Shown: piece after piece, positions 43,751 to 54,038 of the stretch
How positions within the stretch are numbered: position 1 is the stretch's first letter
Layout of the letters: every line of letters begins with the position of its first letter
Assembly: GCF_003601985.1 (NCBI RefSeq)
Contig: NZ_QZXA01000001.1
Coordinates: forward strand, 372,001 to 436,000
Length of the DNA stretch: 64,000 bases
Direction of reading: 5' to 3'
Source: Mesorhizobium jarvisii
GTDB lineage: Bacteria; Pseudomonadota; Alphaproteobacteria; Rhizobiales; Rhizobiaceae
Position numbers and translations under genes: made by a program
Notes under the pieces: generated by a model
Databases searched by the model: none
The model's input: the letters and a program-made list of their open reading frames with translations, nothing else
Told to the model about the DNA's origin: nothing

Positions 43751-45495
43751 CGCCGCTGTTGTCGGTTCGCGATCTGCACGTCGGCTTCGGCCGCGATCCG
43801 CAAGCCAATGAAGTGGTGCGCGGCATCAGCTTCGACCTTGCCGATGGCGAAACACTGGCCATTGTCGGCGAAAGCGGCTCCGGCAAATCCGTCACCGCGC
43901 TGTCGATCAACCGGCTGATCGATTTCGGCGGCGGCCGCATCACCGGCGGCGCGATGAAGCTGAAGCGGGCCGACGGCAGTCTCTTCGACCTGACGAGCGC
44001 CGCCGAACCGCAGCTACGCGGCATTCGCGGCGCCGAAATCGGCATGATCTTCCAGGAGCCGATGACCTCGCTCAACCCGGTGCTGACCATCGGTTCGCAG
44101 ATCGAGGAATCGTTCCGGCTGCACCGCGGACTGACCGGCCGGCAAGCCACGGCGGCGGCCAAAGATGCGCTCGACCGCGTGCGCATTCCCGATGCCGCAA
44201 GGCGGCTGAAATACACGCCAAACCAGCTATCGGGCGGCATGCTGCAAAGGGTGATGATCGCCATTGCGCTCGCCTGCAATCCGCGCCTGCTGATCGCCGA
44301 CGAGCCGACCACCGCGCTCGACGTCACCGTGCAGGCGCAGATCATGGCGCTGCTGGCCGAGTTGAAGCGCGAAACAGGCATGTCTGTGATCTTCATCACC
44401 CACGATATCGGCCTGGTTGCCGGCATCGCCGACAAGGTCATGGTGATGCAGAACGGGCAGGCCGTGGAGCAAGGCGAGCTGAACCAGATCCTCGACAGGC
44501 CGCGGCACCCCTACACCCAGCATCTGCTGCAGGATGTGCCGCATTTTGCGAGGGGAGGCGCGACCCGCGCGGACGGACAACGCGACAAGGATCCACACGC
44601 AGAACCGGCCTTGAAGGTCGACGGACTGGTGGTGCGGTTTCCCCTCAAGAGCAATTTCTTCAGCCGCGCCACCGGCGCCGTGCATGCCGTCGATGGCGTC
44701 GACTTCGACCTGATGCCGGGCGAGACTTTGGCCATCGTCGGCGAGAGCGGTTCGGGCAAATCGACCACCGCGAAGGCGGTGCTTGGGCTGGTGCGCTCGA
44801 CGCGCGGCAGCTTCTCGGTCGGCGCACGAAAGGCTTCGGCCGAGCGCAGCGCCAAGCCCGTGCAGATGGTGTTCCAGAATCCCTATGCCTCGCTCAATCC
44901 GAGGCTGGCCATCGAGAGCATCCTGGCAGAACCGGTGATCGCGAACGGTGGTCGTGTGGACACCGAGACACGCGCCAAAATGGCGAGCCTGCTGGAACGC
45001 GTCGGCTTGCCCAGGAATAGCCTGGAGCGCTATCCGCATGAATTCTCCGGCGGCCAGCGGCAGAGGCTGTGCATCGCGCGTGCGCTGATGCTCAACCCGT
45101 CCGTGGTCGTTCTCGATGAGGCCGTGTCGGCGCTCGATGTCTCGGTGCAGGCCAAGGTGCTGGAGCTGCTGGTCGAGCTTCAGCGCGAATTTGGGCTGGC
45201 TTATCTCTTCATCTCGCACGATATAGCAGTGGTCGAGCGGATCGCGCACCGCATCGCCGTCATCTATGCCGGCCAGATCGTCGAGATCGGCGATGCGGCC
45301 TCGGTGCTGTCGAAGCCGAAGCACTCCTATACGAAGAAACTGATCGCAGCGGTTCCGACCATCGACCGGCGGCGCGAGCATTTCGAGATCGACACACGCC
45401 AGGTTCCCTCGCTCGTGCGCCCGCAGGGTTTCGAGCCGGCGCCGGCGCTGTGGGAGCGGTTCGGGAGCGACCATATGGCGAGGGTTGAGGCGTGA
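43747..45495 (+). CDS. Fused double ABC ATPase (DppD-DppF type)
   Basis: A 582-residue protein with two complete ATPase domains. Domain 1 has GESGSGKSVTA (about residue 38), signature LSGGMLQRV and Walker B LLIADEPTTALDV. Domain 2 has GESGSGKSTTAKAV (about 330), signature FSGGQRQRLCIARAL and Walker B VVVLDEAVSALDV, with Ala after the catalytic Glu. Each domain ends with an oligopeptide-type C-terminal region. It powers the two Dpp-like permeases. The fusion is common in glutathione/peptide systems. Confidence 0.92.
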   Translation: MTPLLSVRDLHVGFGRDPQANEVVRGISFDLADGETLAIVGESGSGKSVTALSINRLIDFGGGRITGGAMKLKRADGSLFDLTSAAEPQLRGIRGAEIGMIFQEPMTSLNPVLTIGSQIEESFRLHRGLTGRQATAAAKDALDRVRIPDAARRLKYTPNQLSGGMLQRVMIAIALACNPRLLIADEPTTALDVTVQAQIMALLAELKRETGMSVIFITHDIGLVAGIADKVMVMQNGQAVEQGELNQILDRPRHPYTQHLLQDVPHFARGGATRADGQRDKDPHAEPALKVDGLVVRFPLKSNFFSRATGAVHAVDGVDFDLMPGETLAIVGESGSGKSTTAKAVLGLVRSTRGSFSVGARKASAERSAKPVQMVFQNPYASLNPRLAIESILAEPVIANGGRVDTETRAKMASLLERVGLPRNSLERYPHEFSGGQRQRLCIARALMLNPSVVVLDEAVSALDVSVQAKVLELLVELQREFGLAYLFISHDIAVVERIAHRIAVIYAGQIVEIGDAASVLSKPKHSYTKKLIAAVPTIDRRREHFEIDTRQVPSLVRPQGFEPAPALWERFGSDHMARVEA

Positions 45496-46511
45496 CTTCA
45501 GTTCTTTCGGCCGATCTTCAACAGCTCTTCGACCGCGCGTTCGCACCGTTGGAAGCCGCAGTGGCTGCCAAGCGGATTCCCGGCGGCGTGCTCGGCATCG
45601 TCGACAGCAATGGCCACCGCATCGTCAGGGCGATCGGCTCGGCGCAACTCGTGCCCAAGCAGCGTCCAATGACCGTCGAAACCTGGTTCGACCTGGCATC
45701 GCTGACCAAGGTCATCTTCACCACGCCGCGCATCTTGGCGCTGGCGGAGGACGGCGTCATCGATCTCGACGCGCCGCTAATCTCGGTGCTGCCCGACCTT
45801 CGCCAGTACGATCAATCGGCGTGGGAGCGGAAGGTGACGTTTCGCCAGTGCCTCGGCCATCAGACGCCGTTTCCAGCCGTCGAACCGATCTACACCTACG
45901 GGCGCGATCCCGAATTGCTGCGCGCCTTCATCCTGCAGCGCGAATGGCGAGCCCGTGACCCCGTTTACTCTGACATCAACTTCATCCTGCTCGGTTTCGC
46001 GCTCGAGCGGCTGTCGGGCAAGACCATCCGCGACATGGATCCCGGCCCCGGATTTGCCTGGTCCACCGAGCCGGATATCGCCGCGGCGACCGAGGACTGC
46101 ACCTGGCGTCATCGCGTGCTGTCCGGCGAGGTGCACGACGACAATTGCTCGGCGCTGCAAGGCGCCGGTCATGCCGGGCTGTTCGGCACGGCAGCTTCGG
46201 TGCTGGATTTCGCACAAGGGCTGCTGGACGGCAGCGGTGCTTCCGCACGGTCGATCGCGCTGATGCGCACACCCCTTTCCGCCACCCGCACCCATGGATG
46301 GGAGCGCCCCTATGACGGCTGGTCCGGCGGGAAGTTGTGCAGGCTGGGAACGATCGGCCACACCGGCTTTACCGGCACCGGACTGTGGATCGATTTCGAC
46401 AGCGGCAAGGCCTGGACCTTGCTCACCAACCGGATCCATCCGACACGTCATTTCGACAGCGGAATCATCCCGCTGCGGCAGACGGTCGGCGATCTCGTCA
46501 ACGGACTTTAG
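45492..46511 (+). CDS. Beta-lactamase-fold serine hydrolase (YfeW/EstB-like)
   Basis: A 339-residue class C beta-lactamase-related protein. The SxxK motif is SLTK (about residues 72-75, in FDLASLTKVIF), a Tyr motif reads VYSDIN (about 157) and the third motif is GHTGFTGTG (about 291). No signal peptide is seen, so it is likely cytoplasmic. E. coli keeps the related yfeW beside murQ-murP, and the ATGA overlap here with the ATPase ties it to the same pathway. It might cleave a peptide or ester from an imported muropeptide. True beta-lactamase activity is unlikely without export. Confidence 0.82.
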   Translation: MTSVLSADLQQLFDRAFAPLEAAVAAKRIPGGVLGIVDSNGHRIVRAIGSAQLVPKQRPMTVETWFDLASLTKVIFTTPRILALAEDGVIDLDAPLISVLPDLRQYDQSAWERKVTFRQCLGHQTPFPAVEPIYTYGRDPELLRAFILQREWRARDPVYSDINFILLGFALERLSGKTIRDMDPGPGFAWSTEPDIAAATEDCTWRHRVLSGEVHDDNCSALQGAGHAGLFGTAASVLDFAQGLLDGSGASARSIALMRTPLSATRTHGWERPYDGWSGGKLCRLGTIGHTGFTGTGLWIDFDSGKAWTLLTNRIHPTRHFDSGIIPLRQTVGDLVNGL

Positions 46512-46518
46512 GAGCTAG

Positions 46519-47637
46519 ATGATGGAACCAATCTGGGCCGTCGGCCTGATGACGGGCACGGTGCTTGACGGCAATATCGACGTCGCGGTGATCAAGACCG
46601 ATGGCGAGCGCATCGACGACTTCGGCACCTACCGGCTGATGCCCTATCCCCCGTCGATCCGCTCGCTGCTGGAAGAGACGCTGACGGCGGCGCGGGCCTG
46701 GAATTTTGTCGGGCCGGAACCGGCGATCTTCCGCAAGGCCGAGGAAGCGCTGACGCGTGCCCAGTCGGCGGCGGTGAAGGAATTGGTCGAGGGCTACGGC
46801 ATGACGATGGCCGATATCGGCGTCGTCGGCTTTCATGGCCAGACGGTGCTGCATCGCGCGCCGCAGGTGGGACGACTCGGCCAGACGCGGCAATTGGGTG
46901 ACGGCGAGCTGATGCATGCCCTGTTGGGCACCAAGGTCGCCTATGACTTTCGCTCGGCCGACATGCGCGCCGGCGGGCAAGGCGCGCCCCTGGCCGCCGC
47001 CTATCACACCGCGCTGATGCGCAGCGCCGGCGCCAGCGGCGAAGTGGCCGTGCTCAATCTCGGCGGCGTCGCCAACGTCACCTGGTGGGACGGCGCCGAC
47101 AATGTCGTCGCCTTCGACACCGGACCGGCCAATGCGCCGCTCAACGACTTCATCAAATCGAAGGGGCTCGGCGACATGGACCGCGATGGCGCCCTTGGCC
47201 GTGCGGGAACGGTCGACGAGGCCCGGCTCGCCAAGCTGTTGCAGCATCCTTATCTCAGCAAGCCCCACCCCAAATCGCTGGACCGTTTCGATTTCGGCGC
47301 CGCCATGGCCGACGGCCTCAATGCCGAGGACGGTGCCGCCCTGCTCACCGCCTTCACCGCCGGCGCCGTCGGCAAGGCGCTTGATCTCTTGCCAAGCCGG
47401 CCCAGGAAACTGGTGGTCAGCGGCGGTGGCCGGCACAACCCGACGATGATGGCGATGCTCGCCAGCCGCGCCGGCGTCGAGGTGGTGCAGGCGGAAAGCC
47501 TAGGCTGGAGCGGCGACGCGGTGGAGGCCGAGTGTTTTGCCTTCCTGGCGGTGCGCGTGCTGCGCGGCCTGCCGATCAGCTTTCCAAGCACCACTGGCGC
47601 GCCGCAGCCGATGCGCGGCGGAAAGCTGGCCGGTTAA
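46519..47637 (+). CDS. anmK: 1,6-anhydro-N-acetylmuramyl kinase
   Basis: A 372-residue AnmK-family kinase that opens and phosphorylates 1,6-anhydro-MurNAc to MurNAc-6-phosphate, the MurQ substrate. Its phosphate-binding start is [18 protein letters not shown] (about residues 7-24), varied from the usual GxMSGTSx[14 protein letters not shown] (about 110), [19 protein letters not shown] (about 140) and [11 protein letters not shown] (about 299) are AnmK motifs. It ends the operon; its TAA shares bases with the stop of the convergent acetyltransferase gene. Confidence 0.92.
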   Translation: MMEPIWAVGLMTGTVLDGNIDVAVIKTDGERIDDFGTYRLMPYPPSIRSLLEETLTAARAWNFVGPEPAIFRKAEEALTRAQSAAVKELVEGYGMTMADIGVVGFHGQTVLHRAPQVGRLGQTRQLGDGELMHALLGTKVAYDFRSADMRAGGQGAPLAAAYHTALMRSAGASGEVAVLNLGGVANVTWWDGADNVVAFDTGPANAPLNDFIKSKGLGDMDRDGALGRAGTVDEARLAKLLQHPYLSKPHPKSLDRFDFGAAMADGLNAEDGAALLTAFTAGAVGKALDLLPSRPRKLVVSGGGRHNPTMMAMLASRAGVEVVQAESLGWSGDAVEAECFAFLAVRVLRGLPISFPSTTGAPQPMRGGKLAG

Positions 47638-48056
47638 GCCAGTTTCTTCCGCAGGAAGATCCGGCTGCGTCCGACCGGGAAATCGGCCAGCGTGCCGAAG
47701 GGCTGATAGCCCTGGCGCTGGTAGACCTTGGCGGCGTTCGGATTGAAGGTGTCGATCCAGGCGTTGTTGCAGCCGCGCGCCAAGGCTTCCTGCTCGGCCG
47801 CGTCCAGCATCCGGCCGGCCATGTGCTGACCGCGCAGCCTTTCATCAACCCACAGCCATTGCACGTAGAGCCAGCCCCAGGCGGTGTAGCCCGAAATGCC
47901 GGCGACGACTGCGCCATCCTCGTCGCGCACGAACACAGCGAGCGCCTTTTTTTCGGACGGGCCGACATCGCCGTCATTGAACGCCGTCAGCCGTTCGGCA
48001 AGAAAGGCAAGGTCCTCCGGCAAGGGGTTTGCCGTTGTTTCGAGTGTCGTGTGCAT
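47634..48056 (-). CDS. GNAT-family N-acetyltransferase
   Basis: A 140-residue single-domain GNAT protein. The acetyl-CoA loop lies at [20 protein letters not shown] (about residues 68-87), and [14 protein letters not shown] (about 105-118) gives the usual C-terminal Tyr region. The substrate is unknown; it stands between the murein island and dctD and may belong to neither. Confidence 0.85.
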   Translation of the reverse strand: MHTTLETTANPLPEDLAFLAERLTAFNDGDVGPSEKKALAVFVRDEDGAVVAGISGYTAWGWLYVQWLWVDERLRGQHMAGRMLDAAEQEALARGCNNAWIDTFNPNAAKVYQRQGYQPFGTLADFPVGRSRIFLRKKLA

Positions 48057-48123
48057 GGCTCTTTCCGGAAAGCTCGGCTGGATGGGATGAAGGGTTACGG
48101 ATCAGGAGGCTCTTGCGCAATTT

Positions 48124-49509
48124 CTATGTCTGCTCCCGAACAGGGTGCGGATCGCCGCCGTTGCGGAATTCGGATGCGGCAATGCCGTAGCGCTTGAGCT
48201 TGTCGTAAAAAGTCTTGCGCGGCACGCCGAGCGCGTCGATGGCGCTGCGCACATCGCCGCCATGGTCGCGCAACGCGTCACGGATGAGCTGCGCCTCGTA
48301 GTGGCCCACGCGTTCGGGCAACGAGGCGGCTGGCTCCGCCGATTGCGGGGAAACAGCTTTCGTCTCGTCATCAGGCCCAAGACCGAGTGTGACGCGATCA
48401 GCGAAATGCGCAAGTTCGCGGACATTGCCCGGCCAGGCATGCGACTGGAGATGATCGCTGACCGCGGCATTCACCTTGGCGACAGGACGGCCGAACCGTT
48501 CCGCTGCCTTGCCGAGGAAATGGCCGAACAGCATTGGAATGTCGCCGCGCCGCTCGCGCAGCGGCGGAATGCGCAGCGTCACCACGTTGAGGCGGAAATA
48601 GAGGTCCTCGCGGAAATCGCCACGCTGGTCCTGCCGGCCGAGATCGACCTTGGTTGCCGCGACGACCCGTAAATCGATGCGCCTTGTCTCGTTCGAGCCG
48701 AGCGGGGTGAGGCTGCGTGTTTCCAGCACCCGCAGCAGCTTGACCTGCAGGGCCGGCGGCATGGATTCGATCTCGTCGAGAAACAGCGTGCCGCCGCTGG
48801 AATGCTCGACGCGGCCGATCCGCCGCCGCTGCGCGCCGGTGAACGCGCCGGCCTCGTGGCCGAACAGTTCGCTTTCGATGACGGTCTCCGGCAAGGCGCC
48901 GCAATTCAGCGCCACGAAGGGTTTGGAACGACGCCGGCCCCACCGGTGCAGGAGGTCGGCCACCACCTCCTTGCCGGTTCCCGTCTCCCCCTCCACCAGA
49001 ACGTCGACATCCATGTCGGCGATCTGGCGCAAGGTCTCGCGCAACCGCCGAATGGCCGGCGCCTCGCCGATCAGCGGCAGGCCGTCGGCCGCAAGCGCGG
49101 CGGCCTCGCGCAGCCGGCGGTTCTCCATCACCAACCGCCGCTTCTCCGAGGCCCTTCTCAGCGCCTCGACGAGGCGATCGCCGGCATAGGGTTTTGGAAT
49201 GAAATCGTAGACACCGTCCTTGAGCGCGGCGACAGCAAGATCGACATCACCATGCCCGGTGACCAGGATCACCGGTATATCAGGGTCGATCGCCTTGATA
49301 CGATCGAACAGCTGCAGCCCGTTCATTCCCGGCATGCGGATGTCACTAACCACCACGCCGTCGAAGTCCCTGTCGACGACCGCAAGCGCGGCCTCGGCGG
49401 CATCGCGCGCCACCACGGTGAAGCCGGCAAGTTCGAGCAATTGCGTGGTGGCATGAAGCAGGTCCGCATCGTCGTCGACGAGCGCCACCCGCCCTGATCC
49501 CTCGTTCAT
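48124..49509 (-). CDS. dctD: C4-dicarboxylate response regulator DctD (sigma-54 activator)
   Basis: A 461-residue NtrC-type activator. The receiver domain (residues 1-120) has acidic [12 protein letters not shown] and the phospho-acceptor Asp in [10 protein letters not shown] (about residue 56). The AAA+ domain shows Walker A GETGTGKE (about 178), the sigma-54 loop GAFTGAQ (about 216) and Walker [12 protein letters not shown] Fis-type HTH ([21 protein letters not shown], last 20 or so residues trimmed here) ends it. It overlaps dctB by four bases and should activate dctA from the site at 51434. Confidence 0.93.
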   Translation of the reverse strand: MNEGSGRVALVDDDADLLHATTQLLELAGFTVVARDAAEAALAVVDRDFDGVVVSDIRMPGMNGLQLFDRIKAIDPDIPVILVTGHGDVDLAVAALKDGVYDFIPKPYAGDRLVEALRRASEKRRLVMENRRLREAAALAADGLPLIGEAPAIRRLRETLRQIADMDVDVLVEGETGTGKEVVADLLHRWGRRRSKPFVALNCGALPETVIESELFGHEAGAFTGAQRRRIGRVEHSSGGTLFLDEIESMPPALQVKLLRVLETRSLTPLGSNETRRIDLRVVAATKVDLGRQDQRGDFREDLYFRLNVVTLRIPPLRERRGDIPMLFGHFLGKAAERFGRPVAKVNAAVSDHLQSHAWPGNVRELAHFADRVTLGLGPDDETKAVSPQSAEPAASLPERVGHYEAQLIRDALRDHGGDVRSAIDALGVPRKTFYDKLKRYGIAASEFRNGGDPHPVREQT

Positions 49510-51326
49510 TCAATTCGCCTCAAATCGATGGTGAAGGACGCGCCTTTGGCGCTGTCGGGATCGAGCCGCAAAGTGCCGCCCAATTCCTGGGCAATCTCCT
49601 GCGAGATCACCAGCCCGAGGCCGAGCCCCTTCTCCTTGGTGGTCTGGAACGGCATGAACAGATTGCCGGCCGCTTCCAGCCCGAGGCCGGGGCCGTTGTC
49701 GCGCACCGAAATCAGCACTCTGTCGCCACGTTCGGCGAGGTCGATGTCGATGCGGGGATCGGGCTGGTCCTTCGTGGCGTCGAGCGCGTTCTGCAAGAGG
49801 TTGACGAGGATCTGCTCCAGCCGGATGCGGCTTGCCATCACCATCGGCGACGCGTCGCCTTGCGGCTTGACGATGGTGACGCCGGAATCGCGGATGCGGC
49901 CGGAGAGCAGCGACAGCGCGCCGTCGATCGCCTCGCGCACCGGCAGCGGCGAAGCGGCGACACCGGGCCGGCGGGCGAAGGTGCGCAGCGTGTTGGTGAT
50001 GGCGCCGATGCGTTCGGTCATCGAGACGATCGAGCTCAGATTGCCGCTCGCCGGTTCGGTCTTGCCGGTTTCGAGGAAGCGGCCGGCATTCTCGGCATAG
50101 GTGCGGATCGCGGCGACCGGCTGGTTGATCTCATGCGCCACGCCGGCGGCGATCTGGCCGAGGATGGAGAGCCGGTTGGCCTGAGCGAGATCGTCGCGCA
50201 GCCGGCGGACCTTGGCCTCGGCATTTTCGCGCTCGGCGATTTCGCCGGCAAGCGCGGTGTTGGAGCGGGTCAGCTCGGCCGTGCGTGTGCTGACCCGGCT
50301 TTCAAGCTCGGCATTCATGCGCGCCAGCGCCTCCTGCCGCAGACGGCGTGTGCGGCGGCGCCTTGTGAATACGTAGGCTAGCAGGCCGGTCAGCAGCAGC
50401 CCGAGCAGCGTCGTCAGCCGCGCCGTGTTGGCGGCGGACGAGAGAGCCGCATCCGCCGGCGTCAGCAGCCAAAGGCGCCAGCCGGGAACCGCACCGGGCA
50501 GATCCTGCACCACCTCGACAAACTGGCGCGGTTTGCCGGGGCCGTCGACAGTCGCCAGGCCGTCGCCGGCACCTCGCCGTATCGGCAGAGGTTCGAAACC
50601 GGCGTCCGGCAATTGCAGCTGCTCATGGGCAGCGGCGGCGTCCTCCGCCGAAAGCGGCGCAAGGGCATGAAACCGCCACTCGGGCTGGCTGGTGGCCAGT
50701 ACGACGCCGCGTTCGTCGGTGACGAAAACGAGAAACCCGCTGGAGCGCCAATTGGCCTCGACGCCGTCAAGCTCGACCTTCAGCACCGCGACGCCCAGCG
50801 GCTTGCCGTTGTCGTCGACGCGGCTCGAAAGATAGAGTCCCGGCCGGCCGCTGATCGTGCCGAGCCCATACTGGCTAGCCGAACCCTTTGCCATCGCCTC
50901 GTTGAAATAGTGGCGGAAATTATAGTCGATGCCGACAAAGCTGGTCGGCTCGCCGGCATTGCTGGCCGATATCGCGATGCCCGCCGTGTCGATGACATAG
51001 ATGGCGGACGCCGAGGCGTCGCCTGATATCGCCTTGAGCTTGTCGTTGAGGGCCGCTTCCTGCATCGTCCCGGCCCGGCGCAGCGCCCCGCGCACAGCAT
51101 CGTCGCGCGCCAGCACCAAGGGAACCAGGCGCTGTTTTTCGATTTCGCCGGTCAGCGTTCCCGCCGCCAGCGGCAAGGCGGCAAGTGCGCCATCGCGCAG
51201 GTCAGTGGTCGCCTGGCCGGTGGCGATGCGTCCCGCGACGGCGATCGCGCCTGCCAGGATCGCGAGGGCGACGACGACGACAAGCCAGCGGCCATCGCGC
51301 AGCCGCGCCACCGCCTCGCGCAGCAT
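49506..51326 (-). CDS. dctB: C4-dicarboxylate sensor kinase DctB
   Basis: A 606-residue membrane histidine kinase. A first helix (about residues 15-36) and a second (about 300-320, [16 protein letters not shown]) enclose a periplasmic double-PDC sensor domain with [14 protein letters not shown] and PGLYLSSRV, as in DctB proteins that bind succinate. The kinase core has [16 protein letters not shown] with the phospho-His, [18 protein letters not shown] and DNGPGLG. The start at 51326 gives the family length (about 605-620). It phosphorylates DctD. Confidence 0.92.
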   Translation of the reverse strand: MLREAVARLRDGRWLVVVVALAILAGAIAVAGRIATGQATTDLRDGALAALPLAAGTLTGEIEKQRLVPLVLARDDAVRGALRRAGTMQEAALNDKLKAISGDASASAIYVIDTAGIAISASNAGEPTSFVGIDYNFRHYFNEAMAKGSASQYGLGTISGRPGLYLSSRVDDNGKPLGVAVLKVELDGVEANWRSSGFLVFVTDERGVVLATSQPEWRFHALAPLSAEDAAAAHEQLQLPDAGFEPLPIRRGAGDGLATVDGPGKPRQFVEVVQDLPGAVPGWRLWLLTPADAALSSAANTARLTTLLGLLLTGLLAYVFTRRRRTRRLRQEALARMNAELESRVSTRTAELTRSNTALAGEIAERENAEAKVRRLRDDLAQANRLSILGQIAAGVAHEINQPVAAIRTYAENAGRFLETGKTEPASGNLSSIVSMTERIGAITNTLRTFARRPGVAASPLPVREAIDGALSLLSGRIRDSGVTIVKPQGDASPMVMASRIRLEQILVNLLQNALDATKDQPDPRIDIDLAERGDRVLISVRDNGPGLGLEAAGNLFMPFQTTKEKGLGLGLVISQEIAQELGGTLRLDPDSAKGASFTIDLRRIE

Positions 51327-51433
51327 TTCACGACCGGCTGCGGAGCCGCTATCGGTGCCTGTCTGCGGCGTCTGCCTTCTCCTTTTCCTAGAGCCCGCCA
51401 CTCTAATGCGAAATTCCGCCCAGGCAAATGCCA

Positions 51434-51455
51434 CGTGTGCGGAAATCCGCACACG
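51434..51455. promoter_or_regulatory. DctD-type upstream activator palindrome
   Basis: CGTGTGCGGA-AA-TCCGCACACG is a perfect 10-base-arm palindrome (51434-51455), of the GTGCGGA-type bound by DctD in rhizobia. Its centre is about 85 bases upstream of the -12 element of the dctA sigma-54 promoter. Confidence 0.8.
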
Positions 51456-51480
51456 CTTCCCCCGCAGGACGCCGAACAAA

Positions 51481-51504
51481 GCCCGGAATCCCGGCATTCC
51501 GGGC
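51481..51504. promoter_or_regulatory. Second inverted repeat between activator site and dctA promoter
   Basis: GCCCGGAAT (51481-51489) and ATTCCGGGC (51496-51504) are perfect nine-base arms, 12 bases before the -24 box. It may be a second, weaker DctD site or an unrelated fold; the sequence differs from the first palindrome except for a shared CGGAA core. Confidence 0.45.
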
Positions 51505-51515
51505 TTCCCCCGATC

Positions 51516-51531
51516 TGGCACAGCGCTTGCA
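51516..51531 (+). promoter_or_regulatory. Sigma-54 (-24/-12) promoter of dctA
   Basis: TGGCAC (51516-51521), five bases, then TTGCA (51527-51531) matches the RpoN consensus exactly. It lies 90 bases before the dctA start. Confidence 0.9.
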
Positions 51532-51620
51532 AAACCCCTTGCCAGCGGCGGGCGACCGGAACGCCGCGATGGGAGAAGTCACGCAGGGCGGGTTCCGTCC
51601 ATCCGGCCAGGGAGAGTTCG

Positions 51621-52949
51621 ATGCACATCGCAGACCAATCAGGCGCGGCTGCCGCGCAGCGCAAGCCCCTCTATGCCCAACTCTACGTGCAGGTGCTGGT
51701 GGCGATCACCGTCGGCATCCTGCTCGGCCACTATTATCCGTCGATTGGCGAAAGCATGAAGCCGCTCGGCGACGCCTTCATCAAGCTGGTCAAGATGATC
51801 ATCGCCCCGGTGATCTTCCTGACGGTGGCGACGGGCATTGCCGGCATGAGTGACCTGCAGAAGGTCGGCCGTGTCGCCGGCAAGGCGATGCTCTACTTCC
51901 TCACCTTCTCGACGCTGGCACTGATCATCGGCCTCATCGTCGCCAATGTCGTGCAGCCGGGCGCCGGGTTCAACATCGACCCGGCGACGCTGGACGCCTC
52001 GACCGTCAACACCTATGCCGCCAAGGCGCATGACCAGTCGGTCACCGGCTTCCTGATGAACATCATCCCAGGCACGATCGTCGGCGCCTTCGCCGATGGC
52101 GACATATTGCAGGTGCTGTTCTTCTCGGTGCTGTTCGGCATCGCGCTGGCGCTGGTCGGCGACAAGGGCGCACCGGTGTTCAACTTCCTGCAGGCGCTGA
52201 TGGCGCCGATGTTCAAGCTGGTCAGCGTGTTGATGAAGGCCGCCCCCATCGGCGCCTTCGGCGCCATGGCCTTCACCATCGGCAAATACGGCATCGGTTC
52301 GGTCATCAACCTCGCCATGCTGGTCGGCACCTTCTACGCGACGTCCTTGCTGTTCGTCTTCGTCGTGCTCGGCGCGGTCTGCCGCTACAACGGCTTTTCC
52401 ATTCTGGCGCTGCTGCGCTACATCAAGGAAGAGCTGCTCTTGGTGCTGGGCACGTCCTCGTCGGAAGCGGCCCTGCCCTCGCTGATGGAGAAGATGGAAA
52501 AGGCCGGCGCCAAGCGCTCGGTGGTCGGCCTGGTCATCCCGACCGGCTATTCCTTCAACCTCGACGGCACCAACATCTACATGACGCTGGCCGCGTTGTT
52601 TATCGCGCAGGCGACGAACATCCATCTGTCGATGGGCGACCAGATCCTGCTGCTGCTGGTGGCGATGCTGTCCTCGAAAGGTGCCGCCGGCATCACCGGC
52701 GCCGGCTTCATCACCCTTGCCGCGACGCTTTCGGTCGTGCCTTCGGTGCCGGTCGCCGGCATGGCGCTGATCCTCGGCGTCGACCGTTTCATGTCGGAAT
52801 GCCGGGCGCTGACCAACTTCATCGGCAATGCCGTCGCCACGCTGGTTGTCGCCCGCTGGGAGGGCGAACTCGACGAGGCAAAGCTGGCGAGAGCCCTGGC
52901 CGGCACGGCCGACGACAGCCTGCCGGCTGATATTGTTCCCGCCGAGTAG
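51621..52949 (+). CDS. dctA: C4-dicarboxylate/proton symporter DctA
   Basis: A 442-residue inner-membrane DAACS-family carrier for succinate, fumarate and malate. It has about eight helices, the serine-rich reentrant motif [13 protein letters not shown] (about residues 276-288) and [14 protein letters not shown] (about 311-324). Start ATG 51621 follows GGGAGAG. In rhizobia DctA fuels nitrogen-fixing bacteroids. Regulation through the divergent dctBD pair and sigma-54 is visible upstream. Confidence 0.95.
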   Translation: MHIADQSGAAAAQRKPLYAQLYVQVLVAITVGILLGHYYPSIGESMKPLGDAFIKLVKMIIAPVIFLTVATGIAGMSDLQKVGRVAGKAMLYFLTFSTLALIIGLIVANVVQPGAGFNIDPATLDASTVNTYAAKAHDQSVTGFLMNIIPGTIVGAFADGDILQVLFFSVLFGIALALVGDKGAPVFNFLQALMAPMFKLVSVLMKAAPIGAFGAMAFTIGKYGIGSVINLAMLVGTFYATSLLFVFVVLGAVCRYNGFSILALLRYIKEELLLVLGTSSSEAALPSLMEKMEKAGAKRSVVGLVIPTGYSFNLDGTNIYMTLAALFIAQATNIHLSMGDQILLLLVAMLSSKGAAGITGAGFITLAATLSVVPSVPVAGMALILGVDRFMSECRALTNFIGNAVATLVVARWEGELDEAKLARALAGTADDSLPADIVPAE

Positions 52950-52973
52950 TTGGCGCAGCGAATGCATGAAAAA

Positions 52974-53005
52974 GGCCGGAGGCAGCGATGCCTCCGGCCG
53001 CTTTT
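52974..53005. terminator. Bidirectional terminator between dctA and the ROK gene
   Basis: GGCCGGAGGC (52974-52983) and GCCTCCGGCC (52990-52999) form a perfect ten-pair stem with a six-base loop, flanked by AAAAA on the left and TTTT on the right. It serves both convergent genes. Confidence 0.88.
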
Positions 53006-53018
53006 CTAACGTGACATG

Positions 53019-54038
53019 TCAGCCATTGAAATCCCTCCGCGCTTCCGGGAACGTGCTTGGACCGACGGGCATGCGGGCTGCCAGGCTGCCATCGTCGAAC
53101 AGGACAAGGCTGGCGGCGCCGACCAGCCCGGCGTGGCGGCCAAGCTGGGCCTGCACCACCGGCACGTCGCGATAGGCGCGCATGGCGCGCTGCCGGATGG
53201 TCGCCTCGATAACGGGGTGCATCAGGTCGAGCCCATTGGCGATGCCGCCGCCAACGACCAGGACGTCGGGCGAGTAAAGGTGCAAGAGATTGGTGAAGCC
53301 GACGCCCAGCCAGCGTGCCTCTTCCTCGAGCAGGGCCAGAGCGAGGTCGTCTTGCAGCCGCGCCGCCTCAACCACGTGGCGGCCGGTGACCTCGGCATTG
53401 GCCGAGAGGCGGCGCAACGTCGAGCCGTCAAAGGCCGATGTCGCGGCGTTGGCGCGACGGCCAAGTGCCGTGCCCGAGGCGATGGCCTCGAAGCAGCCGA
53501 CGACGCCGCACACGCAGCGCTCGCCCTCGTTGGTGATGGTCATATGGCCGATCTCGGCGGCCAGCCCACGGCGGCCGTGCAAGATGCGCCCGTCGGCAAC
53601 GACACCGCCGCCGATGCCGGTCGAAACCGTAACGAAGACCAGCGAGCGGGCGCCATGGCCGGCACCGAAGCGCCATTCGCCGAGTGCGGCCGCGTTGGCA
53701 TCGTTTTCCAGCCGCACCGGCAGGCCGAGCCGGCGCTCGAGGATGTCGGCCAGCGGCACATCCTGCCAGCCGGCAAGTGTCGGCGGTCCGACGGCGATGC
53801 CGGCCAGCGGGTCGAGCGGTCCCGGCGCGCCGACGCCGACGCCGACAATGGCGAGGCCCGGCGCCTCGGCATGCACGGTCGCGGCCAGCGCCTCGATCTG
53901 GCCGATCACCACGTCAGGTCCGGCCTGAGCCTGCGTCGGCACGGCGGCGAAGGCCAGGATCTTGCCGTCACGATCGACCAGCGCGGCACGAAGCTCGGTG
54001 CCACCAAGATCGATCGCGAGGGCGGCTTCAGTGCTCAT
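53019..54038 (-). CDS. ROK-family sugar kinase
   Basis: A 339-residue ROK protein without a DNA-binding domain, so a kinase rather than a repressor. The ATP motif LAIDLGGTELRAALVD is at residues 7-22, EIGHMTITNEG at about 165 and the zinc motif CVCGVVGCFE at about 178-187. Family members phosphorylate glucose, allose, fructose or amino sugars. It is the last gene of the region 7 run and overlaps the epimerase gene by four bases (ATGA). The substrate is not known; the pairing with an epimerase recalls AlsK/AlsE of allose use. Confidence 0.87.
   Translation of the reverse strand: MSTEAALAIDLGGTELRAALVDRDGKILAFAAVPTQAQAGPDVVIGQIEALAATVHAEAPGLAIVGVGVGAPGPLDPLAGIAVGPPTLAGWQDVPLADILERRLGLPVRLENDANAAALGEWRFGAGHGARSLVFVTVSTGIGGGVVADGRILHGRRGLAAEIGHMTITNEGERCVCGVVGCFEAIASGTALGRRANAATSAFDGSTLRRLSANAEVTGRHVVEAARLQDDLALALLEEEARWLGVGFTNLLHLYSPDVLVVGGGIANGLDLMHPVIEATIRQRAMRAYRDVPVVQAQLGRHAGLVGAASLVLFDDGSLAARMPVGPSTFPEARRDFNG

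Noticed and set aside
45492..46511. Beta-lactamase resistance gene
   Set aside because: The fold matches, but there is no signal peptide and the context is murein recycling, so a resistance role is not supported.
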